The notes under the pieces: model-generated | What the model was told of the DNA's origin: nothing | What the model saw: only the letters and a program-made list of their open reading frames with translations | The model's database searches: none | Position numbers and translations under genes: made by a program | Assembly: GCA_022579005.1 (NCBI GenBank) | Contig: MU401779.1 | Span: forward strand, 1 to 33,648 | Length of the DNA stretch: 33,648 bases | From: Poronia punctata | Lineage: Eukaryota > Ascomycota > Sordariomycetes > Xylariales > Xylariaceae | Reading direction: 5' to 3' | Shown: positions 1-9,772 of the stretch, one piece after another | How the letters are laid out: each line of letters begins with the position of its first letter | Position numbering within the stretch: position 1 is the stretch's first letter

Positions 1-2394
1 TTAATATACTTACTATATATAATAATATTTTTACTATTAAAAAATGCGTTTTTAAAGTTTTTATTTATATATAAGTAAAAGTTAATTATTATAGCTTTAT
101 AAAAAGTGTTTGCAATAATTTAAGTTTGCTAATTTTTATATATAGCTTTTGCTTAGCTTTATATACGCTTTATAAGTACTAAAGCAGCTTAGATTGCAAA
201 GATATTTTAAGCAAAAGCTATAAAACCGAAGTTAGTTAGTTTTAAATATAATTAAAACTATAAAATATTTATTTTTTTATTTATTTTTAAATAAATTTTA
301 GCATTTATAATATAACTAATAAGTAATACTTTTTAACTTACTTATATTTAAAAAATTGTTAATAATATAATTTAACAATTTAAAGCTACTGCTTAAGCTA
401 AACTAAAAAATGCTTTATAAAAGTTAATAACTTTAAAGATATTAAATAAGTATATATAAATAAGTTTACATACTTTTTTAAAGCTTAATTATAATATAAG
501 CATTATTTTAATTATATTATTATAAATAAAACTTAAAGTAGCAAAATGTTTAAAATTAAACCTTTTTTAATAAAGTTAGTATATAGCTTTTAGTTTTTTA
601 ATAGCAGCAGCTGCGTAGTAAGTATTAACTTTATTTTTATTATAGTTAAAATATTTAAACTAATTATTAAACTTAATAGTTTAAAAAAGCAGCATACTAG
701 TACTAGGCAAGTAAAGTAATATAGCTATTTTAAGCACATATTTATTTTTAGTAAACGCTTTTTTAATATATTTTTTTGCTTTTGCTTATATATTATATAG
801 TTTTTTTGCTAGCTTTTTAAAGCTAAAGCAGTTAAAAGCTGTTTTTTTAGTACGCTTTTTGTTTACTTACTTTTTATATTTAGTTAAATGCTTTATAGCA
901 ACAAAGTATTTAGTTAAAATATAACTAATTTAATTATTTTTTAAAAAGTTAAAGTTATTAGTAAAAAAACTAAAAAGCTAATAAATTATAATAATAAGTT
1001 AAATACGATTTTATATTTTAAAAATAAGCATATACTTGTTTTTTTGCTTATAAATTTTAATAAACTTTATAATAATAAGGTAAAGCTATAATGCTTATTT
1101 TAGCATTATAATATAAAAGTTTTATTTAGTTTTAATATTATTAACTATTTTAAGTAGTTATTAAATATTAAGTTTTTTACGTTATATAAGCTAAGCTTAT
1201 ATACTAGCAAATTTTTTTTTACGCTTAGCATTATTGTTAATATATATAGCTAAGCTTTAAAACTACTATTATTAACTAAAAAATTAAAAATTAGTATATA
1301 ATTAGTATATTTTTTAAATATACTTTTTATACTATATTACTAAAACTACTTAAAATACTAGTTTAGTTTAAATTATTAATACTTAAATTTGCTAAAAATG
1401 CTTTTAATACTAGCTATATTATATAAAAAAAGTAGCTTAAATAAGCAATTATATTAGCTATATTGCTAAGTTGCTTAGTAATATATTTAATTTTAAAGCT
1501 TAAACTATTATTTACTATATAAGTTTTAGTAGCGCAATATAGTTTAAACTGTTTTAAAGCAGCAAATATAGCATTTGTATTAAGTTTTGCTTTTTTTAAG
1601 TTATATTTTTAAATATTAATTAAAATATAGTAAAGTATTTAATTTATATTAATAAAATATATATATATACCCTAATAGCAAATTTATATATTTAAAAACG
1701 TTTATATATTATATATAACGCTTACTTATAACCTTACTACTTATTTTACTAGTTAATAAGCAATAATTTTTTAAAAATATTTTAAGCAAAGGGTGCAAAA
1801 ACCTTTTTTTAAAAGTAAACTTTAATATAAGGCAACGTGCTTTTACTATATAATAATATATAGGTTTTTAATTATATTAAATAATAGGTCACTTTTAATT
1901 TACGTATAAAGTAAAAGCTTAGTTGCTAAGAAAATAACTTATTTGTTTTATTAAATAATTAGTATATAATTAATATATAATTAAGTAATATATATACTTT
2001 TTTACTAAGGTTACTACTTTTTAATTGCTTTTTTTAGTATAAACTATAGTTTTTAAACTAAATATACTTGCTTATTAAGCTAGTACTTATTAATTTTAAA
2101 AATATAAAATAGCGCAAGACTTTGCTGCAAGCTTTATACTTAATTATTAGTATTTTGTTTGCTTACTACGCTACTTAGTTAAATTTTTTCTATATTAAAC
2201 TTGTTTTTTTTTTTTTAGTTAGCTATATTTTTTTTATATTATCCGCTTTTTTTTAAAATATGTTATGCTAATAATAAAACTTAGTTGTTTTAAACTATTT
2301 ATAAAATTTTGCTTTAGTTTTTTTTATATATATATAGTACTGCTTATTTTAGGTTTTAAAAAAGGTTAAAAGGCATATTAGTAAAGGTAAATCT

Positions 2395-2450
2395 AAAAGC
2401 TTAAAACTAAAATGCTTTAAAAGCTTAAAACTAAAATACTTTAAAAGCTT
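2395..2450. repeat. 24-bp tandem duplication in AT-rich block
   Basis: Two adjacent 24-bp units (2395-2418 and 2419-2442) begin AAAAGCTTAAAACTAAAAT and differ at one position, TGCTTT against TACTTT, a G/A transition. A third partial unit, AAAAGCTT, follows at 2443-2450. The length is a multiple of three, so it may once have been a coding repeat, but this cannot be shown. The single transition fits mutation after duplication. Confidence 0.6.
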
Positions 2451-5139
2451 GTTTATATTTAGGCTTAAAATGTTTTTATTTTAAACTAAGGTATATAAAA
2501 AAGCAAAGTTACTAAAGTTATTATTTTTAATATTTTTTGTAAACATTTTAATATTAGCTTAACTAAACCTTTTAACTTTTATTATTATAGTATAATTTAA
2601 AAAATATAAAAGCAATAATTTAAACTAATAACTTAAAAATCTAAAAAATAAAAAAAAAGTAAATATACTATATATTTACTTTTATAATTATATATTTTAA
2701 ACTTTATAATAAAAAAAAATTCTACTAATTTTAAAAAAGCCTAAGCTTAATAAAAAATAGTATTTATATACTATATTAAAATATATAAATTTTTTGCTTA
2801 CTAGCTTAGTTTCTTTTTTTATACATTTTTTTTTATATGTTTTTTTTTATATATTTTTATATAGCAACAATACTTTATAATGCTACCAGCTTTAAAACCT
2901 TTATTTAGTTTAGACTTATTATTTAGTTATTTACTTTAAATACTATTAAATAGCTAGTTTTTATACTTTAATAATAATTATAGTTTTATTAAAATTGTTG
3001 CTATAATAAATTGCGTTTATTAATTATAAGTAATTAAAAAAACACTACTACTGCTTTATTATTATAATATATAAAGTATAGTATAAAATATGTTTAAAAA
3101 TAATTTTATAAATATAAATAGCTTAATTAGTTCTAGCTTTTCTTTACTTCTTTTTTTGCTTAACTAAGTTTAAAGGTACTAACTAACTTAGCAACTTATA
3201 ACAAAAGCGCTACAAAAATCTTTAACTTAACTTACTAAAAAAAGTAAAGCAAAAGTACGCAATATAAAAAAAAAAAGCATATTAATAAAACTATTTAAAG
3301 TAGTAAAAAGCAGTGTTTATTTTTTTAAACGTAAATAAAAACTTAGTAGTAAGTAATTAATTAGTATAAGATTAGTATATTATAGTACAACGCTAACAAA
3401 ATTAAGTAGCTGTGCTTTAGGAAATTTGCAAGTACTAAAAAAGCTATAATTTATTAATCCTTTGTTTTTTTTTTAGCAAGTTGTTTAAAAAATTATGTTT
3501 AAATATAATCTAGCCTTTTATATTTAATTTATAGCGCTTGCTATACTTTAAAAGGCTACTAAAGCCTATATTATAAAAATCTTTGCTTATAAAATAAATA
3601 TAAGCGCTACTAGTTTGCTATTTAAATACTAACTACTTATAAAATAAGTGCTAATTTATATATTATATATAAAAAACAGGTTATAGTTATATTAGCAGAT
3701 TTTACTTTTTTTAAAAGTATAAATAAAAAAATAAATATAAAGATTTTATAAAATAGTTAATATAAAATGTTTACTTTTAATTTTTTTTGTATATAAAAAC
3801 GTAAAAAAGTTATAATTTAAAAATTATATAATATTAATATAATAGTTTTTTATATTATATTTTATAATATAGTATAAAATGCTTGCTTTTTATTTATATA
3901 CTTATTTATAAAATATGTTACTTTAATACTAATATATATTAAAAAATATATATATTATATATTTAAAATATAAGTAAATATATGTTATATTATATATAAA
4001 AATAATACTATTTTTTATAATATAATAGTTTATATATTATTTTTGCTAAATAATATAATATATTTTTACTTTTATTTTAAATATATAATATAAATATTCT
4101 TAATATATTATATATAAATAAAGCAATTAATTTTACTTTAGTACTTATAAATAACATGTTTTCCTTTAATTTTTATAAATTCCTTTAAATTCTTTTAAAA
4201 CCTTTTAAATTTTTTTAATTAATAATTTTAGTACTATATAAATTTAAATATAAACTTATATAACATTCTTTTATAGTTTTAAAAATGCTTTTAATACTTT
4301 AAAAATAAAATAAAAAATAAATACTTATATATATTAGTTATAAAAAATAAATTATTTTTATAATAAATTTTTTTAATTTTTTTAGTTAATAATTTTTTAA
4401 TTTTTAAATTTAATTAATATATTAAAAAATAGATCAGAAAAAAGTAGGCCCTATTATTTAAAGTAGGCTATGTATGTGTTAGTACCTAGGTATATTTTAG
4501 TTAATTTAAATACTTACTTACACTAACTAATTTATACTTACTTATACTTATATAGCAACTTTACTAGTATAATTTTAAGTAGACAACAAAGTACATATAT
4601 TTTTATATACTTTAGGTCACTATATTTAATTTTAATTAAGTTTTTTAAAATTTAATATGCTATTATATATATTGCTAATATATATAGTTATAGTATAAAT
4701 ATAGCTAAAAACTATAGCTAAAATAGCTTTAGTAAGTAAACTATATTTTATATACTAATTATATATTAATATATTTAAAAACTAAGCTTATTAATGCTAA
4801 ACTTTTTTTAAAGTTGTTAAATATAGCAGTACAAGCTAAAACTAAAAGTATAAGTATACTTAAATAAGGTATTTATATTTATTAAATATATACTAATTTA
4901 AATAAATAGGTTAAATAACTTATAAGTAAAACAATACTACTTTGTAAAGATACTAAAAAAAAAAAAATAGTAAAAAAAAAACTTAAAATAAACTTAAAAT
5001 TATAAAAGGCAATACTTGCAAATATTATAAGAAATATTAAAGTGCTTAAAAAAAAAAAATAGTTACTTATAACTAAAAATATGTTTTATATAATTTTATT
5101 ATTTTTATTTATATACTAATTATATTTTAGTAAAGCAAA

Positions 5140-5665
5140 CCTTTACTGCTATATTTAAAAAGCAGAACTAAAGCTATTTAAAGCAAGCTATACTTTTAGC
5201 TTTTTTTGCTAAGCTTATAAAAGAGGTTATATAAAGCGTTACTTAAAAAGATTTTTATATTTAAGCATTTGTTTTTTAAACGCTAAAAAAAGTAAGCAAA
5301 AAAACGCTTATAAGCTTATTTATAAGTAAGTATACTAAAGTTTAAATATACTAATTATATACTAATTTGCTATAGTTACTTTTTAAGCTACTATTTATGC
5401 TAGCTAAGTTATACTTTTTTTTAAAAATATTTATTTTATATTTTTTATTATAAAAATTATAAAACATATAAATGTTAATAGCTTAAAGCTATAAAGCTTT
5501 AAATATTTATATAATAAAGTAAATATTTATAAACGCTTAGTTAATATAGAAAAGGTTAAAAAGGCTTGCTAAGATTTTAAAAAAAAATAAGCTGCTAAAA
5601 GGGCAGCTTTTAAAGCTAAACGTAATAAAAGCAAAAAAGGCAAAAAAGGTAAAGGAGATATATAA
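5140..5665 (+). pseudogene. RIP-killed fossil reading frame, probable transposase remnant
   Basis: One plus-strand frame (codons beginning at 5225, 5519 and so on) keeps a protein-like, lysine/arginine-rich composition, broken almost only by TAA codons. These are what CAA (Gln) becomes under C to T mutation. Readable segments include AYKRGYIKRYLKRF at about 5216-5257, NAKKSKQKNAYKL at about 5279-5317, and a basic tail at 5591-5662 starting AAKRAAFKAKRNKSKK and ending GKKGKGDI before a TAA at 5663. Ala/Lys/Arg-rich tails of this sort are common at the C-terminus of fungal pogo-like DDE transposases, so that is my guess for its origin. No catalytic triad can be recognised. It is not a functional gene. 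Confidence 0.35.
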
Positions 5666-5780
5666 AGTAAAGGCAGTAAAAGTATACTAGCTATAATGCT
5701 TATTATATTTTGCTTTAGCCTAGCTAGTTAATTTTAAGCAATTATAAGTATTAAGTTTATAAATATGTTTTCTTATAAAT

Positions 5781-5980
5781 ATATAATTTTATATATGTAC
5801 TTATTATAATATATAAGTACTTATTGCTATATATAGGTACTTATTACTATATATAAGTACCTATTGCTATATATAGGTACTTATTACTATATATAGGTAC
5901 CTATTACTATATATAGGTACCTATTACTATATATAGGTACCTATTACCATATATAAGTACCTATTACCATATATAGGTAC
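5781..5980. repeat. 20-bp tandem array at isochore border
   Basis: Ten consecutive 20-bp units end in GTAC at 5800, 5820 and every 20 bases to 5980. The consensus is close to CTATTACTATATATAGGTAC. Units nearest the AT-rich block are poorest in G+C (2 of 20 in the first two) and those nearest the genes are richest (5-6 of 20). Nearly all differences are C/T or G/A transitions. Just beyond the array, ACCCATGGGTACCC occurs twice (6028-6041 and 6049-6062, 21 bp apart). It resembles an unmutated form of the same unit. Confidence 0.85.
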
Positions 5981-7615
5981 CTATCAAATATTTCCATAAG
6001 TACCCATTACCCATGGCGCTAAAATGGACCCATGGGTACCCAAAAATTACCCATGGGTACCCATTTGCCAACCCTACCGACATGAACTGTGTCCGGGCTG
6101 CTGGGTTTATCGGAATAGAGATTTTCCATTCCGTTGTACGACATCAACATCAGTCACATCTCCATTTCCCGCCTGCCTAGCCTAGGTAAGTTTTAGACTA
6201 GGACCCGAAGTGCATCATGTCTCCCCACTTTTAACCAAGCTGCTTGACCCCTGGAACAGTTCCATTGCATTGCCGGAATCAGATGGAATCTTCAGAAGGC
6301 AAATGTACTCCTGTGTACTCTGGACTCGAGTGGCGCTAATTGTATTGCAGCAGCTGGCTTAAAGTTGGCTGAAAATACTCAAATATGTTTCTTCAGCCGC
6401 ATCCCAATACCCTGAGATACTTTGCAACCCACGCCACGATTCTATTTGTTTCGATGGGATGGTACTAGTGGCGCATGTAATCCAGGCTCTGGAACCCTTC
6501 ACGTATTATTTGGTTGTTGGTTTGCGGGCAGTGGTGTCCGAGCAGGCTCCGTTATTAGGTTGCGTTTCGGTGTGCTGTATCGCAACCAGGGCTTCCATCA
6601 TTGTCCATGTTCTGCGTAGCTTTGACTGTCATTAATGTCTCTTTCACATTAAAACAGTGAACACGCGCAATCACTTTGCATCAGAATAATCCCCTTTCTT
6701 TCGTATAATTGGAATCGGAGCTGATCAAGCTCTTTGCTTGTCCGAAAAAACTCCAGAACTATCTGGAAACCTGCGGCTACCGGGGGTCCTGCCTGTCCGA
6801 AGACAGTACAGTACGTGTAGGTACGTGTACACATACCTACTTACTGTCATAATAACCTGCTACTATTGCACTCATCCCACTACATCTTCCACTACGTCGA
6901 CCATTGATCCGTATTCTTCTTTCCATTTTCATTTCGCTGGTCGTTGCCGTAGCTCGATATCCCCGAGAGGACAGTTTGCTTTCCTATAATCCATTGGCCG
7001 AGACTTAGCGAGTGCGGTCGTACCAAGTCTTCGCTGTTGGCGTACCAAGCCAAATCCAATTCCGCTTTACTATCTTCTCTGATATCCAACAATTTCAGAT
7101 CAGGATCGTGTCTTGACTTGGACGTTTGCGCCCATAGGTGAGTTACCTATCAGAATCTTCAGCATTTCCCTTGGACGTCGTCTATCACATGTTACCCTAG
7201 TGATTCATTTCTCCGGCCGTTGCGCCTCCCTCGTCGCTCACTTATCAGTGCCTGGCCCCCTCCATTTTAAAACTGAATCGTGCCGTTGTGGGGCGCGCTG
7301 CTGGAACTTTTTCTGTCGCCTTCCACCTACTGCTGGGCCCAAACCACTTTTTTGGGTCCAAGGTTTATTATGACCACATCCAGGATTACCCCACTACTTT
7401 TTCTGTTATCAACCTTTGTTTTGTTGTCGTGGTTACATATTGTGTTTTGCGTCTGGCACCCCGTCATTACGTTCCTAACAGGAATTGTCTCAACTAACGC
7501 CAATCTTTTGCGCTCATTGATAGACACTACTTTGGCATCAAGGTCCTTCAGGTTTTCGAGCCGTTTCCACACAGTTTAGGTGCCCCGCGATCGTGTCATA
7601 CGATAGACCGACAAG
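5981..7615. other. Upstream region of the ydj1-like gene
   Basis: This is ordinary-composition DNA between the border repeat and the Hsp40 gene. I see no convincing coding region; short frames overlap on both strands without family resemblance. From about 6840 it becomes pyrimidine-rich, as fungal promoters and leaders often are. A strong donor-like AG/GTGAGT at 7136-7143, CTAAC words at 7474-7478 and 7493-7497, and candidate acceptors (TAACAG at about 7480, or CACACAG at about 7573) suggest the transcript may carry a 5' UTR intron. GAATCTTC at 7153-7160 matches two of the three inverted GAA modules of a heat-shock element, which would suit an Hsp40 gene, but it is incomplete. Confidence 0.4.
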
Positions 7616-9064
7616 ATGGTCAAAGAAACAAAGCTTTACGACATCCTTGGCGTATGTCCCCCTATCCTTATGTCTCCTCCCCGAGACAAATGGAATTGGC
7701 ACTGACGCTGTTGTAGGTGTCGCCAACAGCCACTGAACAAGAGCTGAGGAAGGCCTATAAAGTGGGAGCTCTCAAATATCATCCTGGTCAGTTCTTTGCG
7801 CTTCCACGGATTGTAGACTTATATGCTTACGCTTTGGTATAGATAAGAACGCCCACAACCCCGCTGCCGAAGAGAAGTTCAAGGAGATCTCCCACGCCTA
7901 TGAAATCCTTTCCGACGCGCAAAAACGTTCGCTATATGACCAGTATGGCGAGGCTGGATTAGAAGGTGGGGCTGGCGGTGGTATGGCCGCCGAGGATCTC
8001 TTCGCCCAATTCTTTGGCGGTGGTTCTTTCGGCGGCGGTCTTGGCGGCATGTTTGGAGGTGGCATGGGCGGCCAGTCACGCGGCCCGCCCAAGGCACGGA
8101 CAATCCATCACACACACAAAGTCTCCCTAGAAGATATCTACAGAGGCAAGGTCTCGAAGCTTGCTCTACAGCGCTCGGTTATCTGCCCCAAGTGCGAGGG
8201 CCGTGGCGGAAAGGAGGGTGCTGTCAAGCGTTGCCCCGGCTGTGATGGTCATGGTATGAAGACCATGATGCGCCAGATGGGGCCTATGATCCAGCGCTTC
8301 CAGACCGTCTGCCCCGACTGTAACGGCGAGGGTGAGATAATCAAGGAAAAGGATCGTTGCAAGGGTTGCAACGGCAAGAAGACTATTGTGGATAGGAAGG
8401 TGTTGCACGTTCACGTCGATAAGGGAGTGCGAAGCGGAACCAAGGTCGAGTTCAGAGGCGAGGGAGACCAAGCTCCTGGTGTCCAAGCCGGTGACGTCGT
8501 CTTCGAAATCGAGCAGAAGCCCCATACCAGATTCACGCGGAAAGAGGACGACCTGCTCTACCGCTGCGAGATTGAACTTGTTACCGCTTTGGCAGGTGGT
8601 ACTCTCCATATCGAACATCTTGATGAGAGATGGTTGAACGTCGAGATTATGCCAGGCGAGGCCATCGCGCCAGGTAAGTCGTCCCCGATCAATCTTCATA
8701 GGGTTCCAACATTGCAGTTCAGACTAACTCAGGTTCAACCATAGATGCCGTCAAGATGGTGCGTGGCCAGGGTATGCCTTCCCCCCGACATCACGACTTT
8801 GGCAATCTGTACATCCAATTTGCCGTCAAATTCCCCGAGCGTGGTTGGACCGACGATCCGGAAGCCTTTGAGGCGCTTAGGAAGATCCTCCCGGCTCCTT
8901 CTATGGAGGTTGTACCGCCGGCAGATGCTATGACCGATGCCGTCGACCTTGAGGACTTGGACAACTCGTCCCAGGCCAGGGGCTTTGGCGGCGCTGCGGG
9001 TATGGACGAAGACGACGAGGACGGCCACCCACATGCCGAGCGTGTACAGTGTGCTTCACAATAA
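7616..9064 (+). CDS. ydj1: Type I Hsp40 co-chaperone (DnaJ/Ydj1/Mas5)
   Basis: Stimulates the ATPase of cytosolic Hsp70 and delivers unfolded clients; used in folding, organelle import and stress tolerance. My model has four exons: 7616-7651, 7717-7786, 7843-8673 and 8745-9064, giving 418 aa (yeast Ydj1 is 409). The J domain starts [12 protein letters not shown]; its HPD motif is residues 34-36, with the Asp codon split by intron 2. A Gly/Phe region with [11 protein letters not shown] follows (about 70-115). Four CxxCxGxG-type zinc repeats lie at residues 150, 166, 192 and 208 ([32 protein letters not shown]), so this is class I. The C-terminal substrate domains follow. The protein ends CASQ, a CaaX box identical to the farnesylation signal of yeast Ydj1, which supports both the last exon and a membrane-associated cytosolic pool. 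It is convergent with trm82 and is the first gene inside the border. Confidence 0.96.
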
Positions 9065-9772
9065 ACGGGTTGACACGAAGTCAAGTCATGATACTACACG
9101 TATAGAATCTATACCCGACGTCTTCCCCCGGTCCAGACTATGCTCGCCAGCCTATAGAGGCGGTGGTCGACAGCATTGCTTGAATGAGGACTTATCACGG
9201 CGTGTTTTTCATATCTGGAAGGGCACGATATCCAGCTTTCCATCAAAATATACGCATGCTAGGAGTTTCATGAGATTATTACGAAGTTATAGAGACCGGG
9301 GCCGGTTCTCTTCCAGTGTCGATGCGAGATGTTGCGGAGGCATTAGTAGGTACTAACGGGCAAAGCATATTCTCTTGCGTCGTGTTGCTTTTGTAAGCAG
9401 GCGTTCACATAGGACATAGAGGGACAGGGCAGCTTCAGTTTTTTTAATCGATATTTACGTGAGATAAACTTGTTGCTGGGATACGAAAAGAAAAGTTGTT
9501 ACTAGGTATTATCTGCTTCACCACAAATACTAGTATAGCTGGCACTTAATTGTTATGTAGTGAATTTCTTATGACGGACGATATAATAACCTGTAAGTGT
9601 GAATACGCGCCCGAGTATCACACTTTCTAGTATGCAATATACAGTGAAAGGATCTGGTGAGGTAGCATGTCTTTGAACTCAGGCAGAATAATATAACCTT
9701 GCAAAACATTGGATCAGAGTAAGTTTCTATTTTATTGGGTGGATTTAAAGTGTCACTTGCTTTACACCATCG
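9065..9772. other. Convergent 3' intergenic region
   Basis: This 708-bp stretch separates the stop codons of the Hsp40 gene (+) and trm82 (-), so it must hold both 3' ends. An open frame runs through 8937-9356, but it is out of frame with the Hsp40 coding exon, resembles no family and ends randomly. A/T-rich stretches such as those near 9430-9620 are suitable for polyadenylation. I see no RNA gene. Confidence 0.6.

Larger units (their letters stand above)
1..5780. repeat. AT-rich, RIP-like eroded block (left)
   Basis: This block is overwhelmingly A and T, with no open frame long enough to be a gene. The remaining C and G sit mostly in AGCT, TGCT, GCA, TAC and GTA contexts. CpA/TpG are sparse outside GCA/TGC, and TC and CC are scarce. 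This is what repeat-induced point mutation (C to T, favouring CpA) leaves behind in repeated DNA of Pezizomycotina. Short repeated words recur throughout, such as TACTAATTATAT and its complement, and a 24-bp tandem duplication lies at 2395-2450. The likely origin is a set of nested, silenced transposons; no family can be named from what survives. A less eroded patch lies near 4430-4620. A centromeric or subtelomeric setting cannot be excluded, but no telomere repeats are present. Confidence 0.8.

Noticed and set aside
6422..7579. Short frames on both strands upstream of the Hsp40 gene
   Set aside because: Overlapping, mutually exclusive and without family resemblance; best read as promoter and leader sequence.
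8166..8699. 177-codon minus-strand frame opposite the Hsp40 gene
   Set aside because: It lies antisense to the well-supported zinc-finger and C-terminal domain exon; a shadow of a codon-biased gene.
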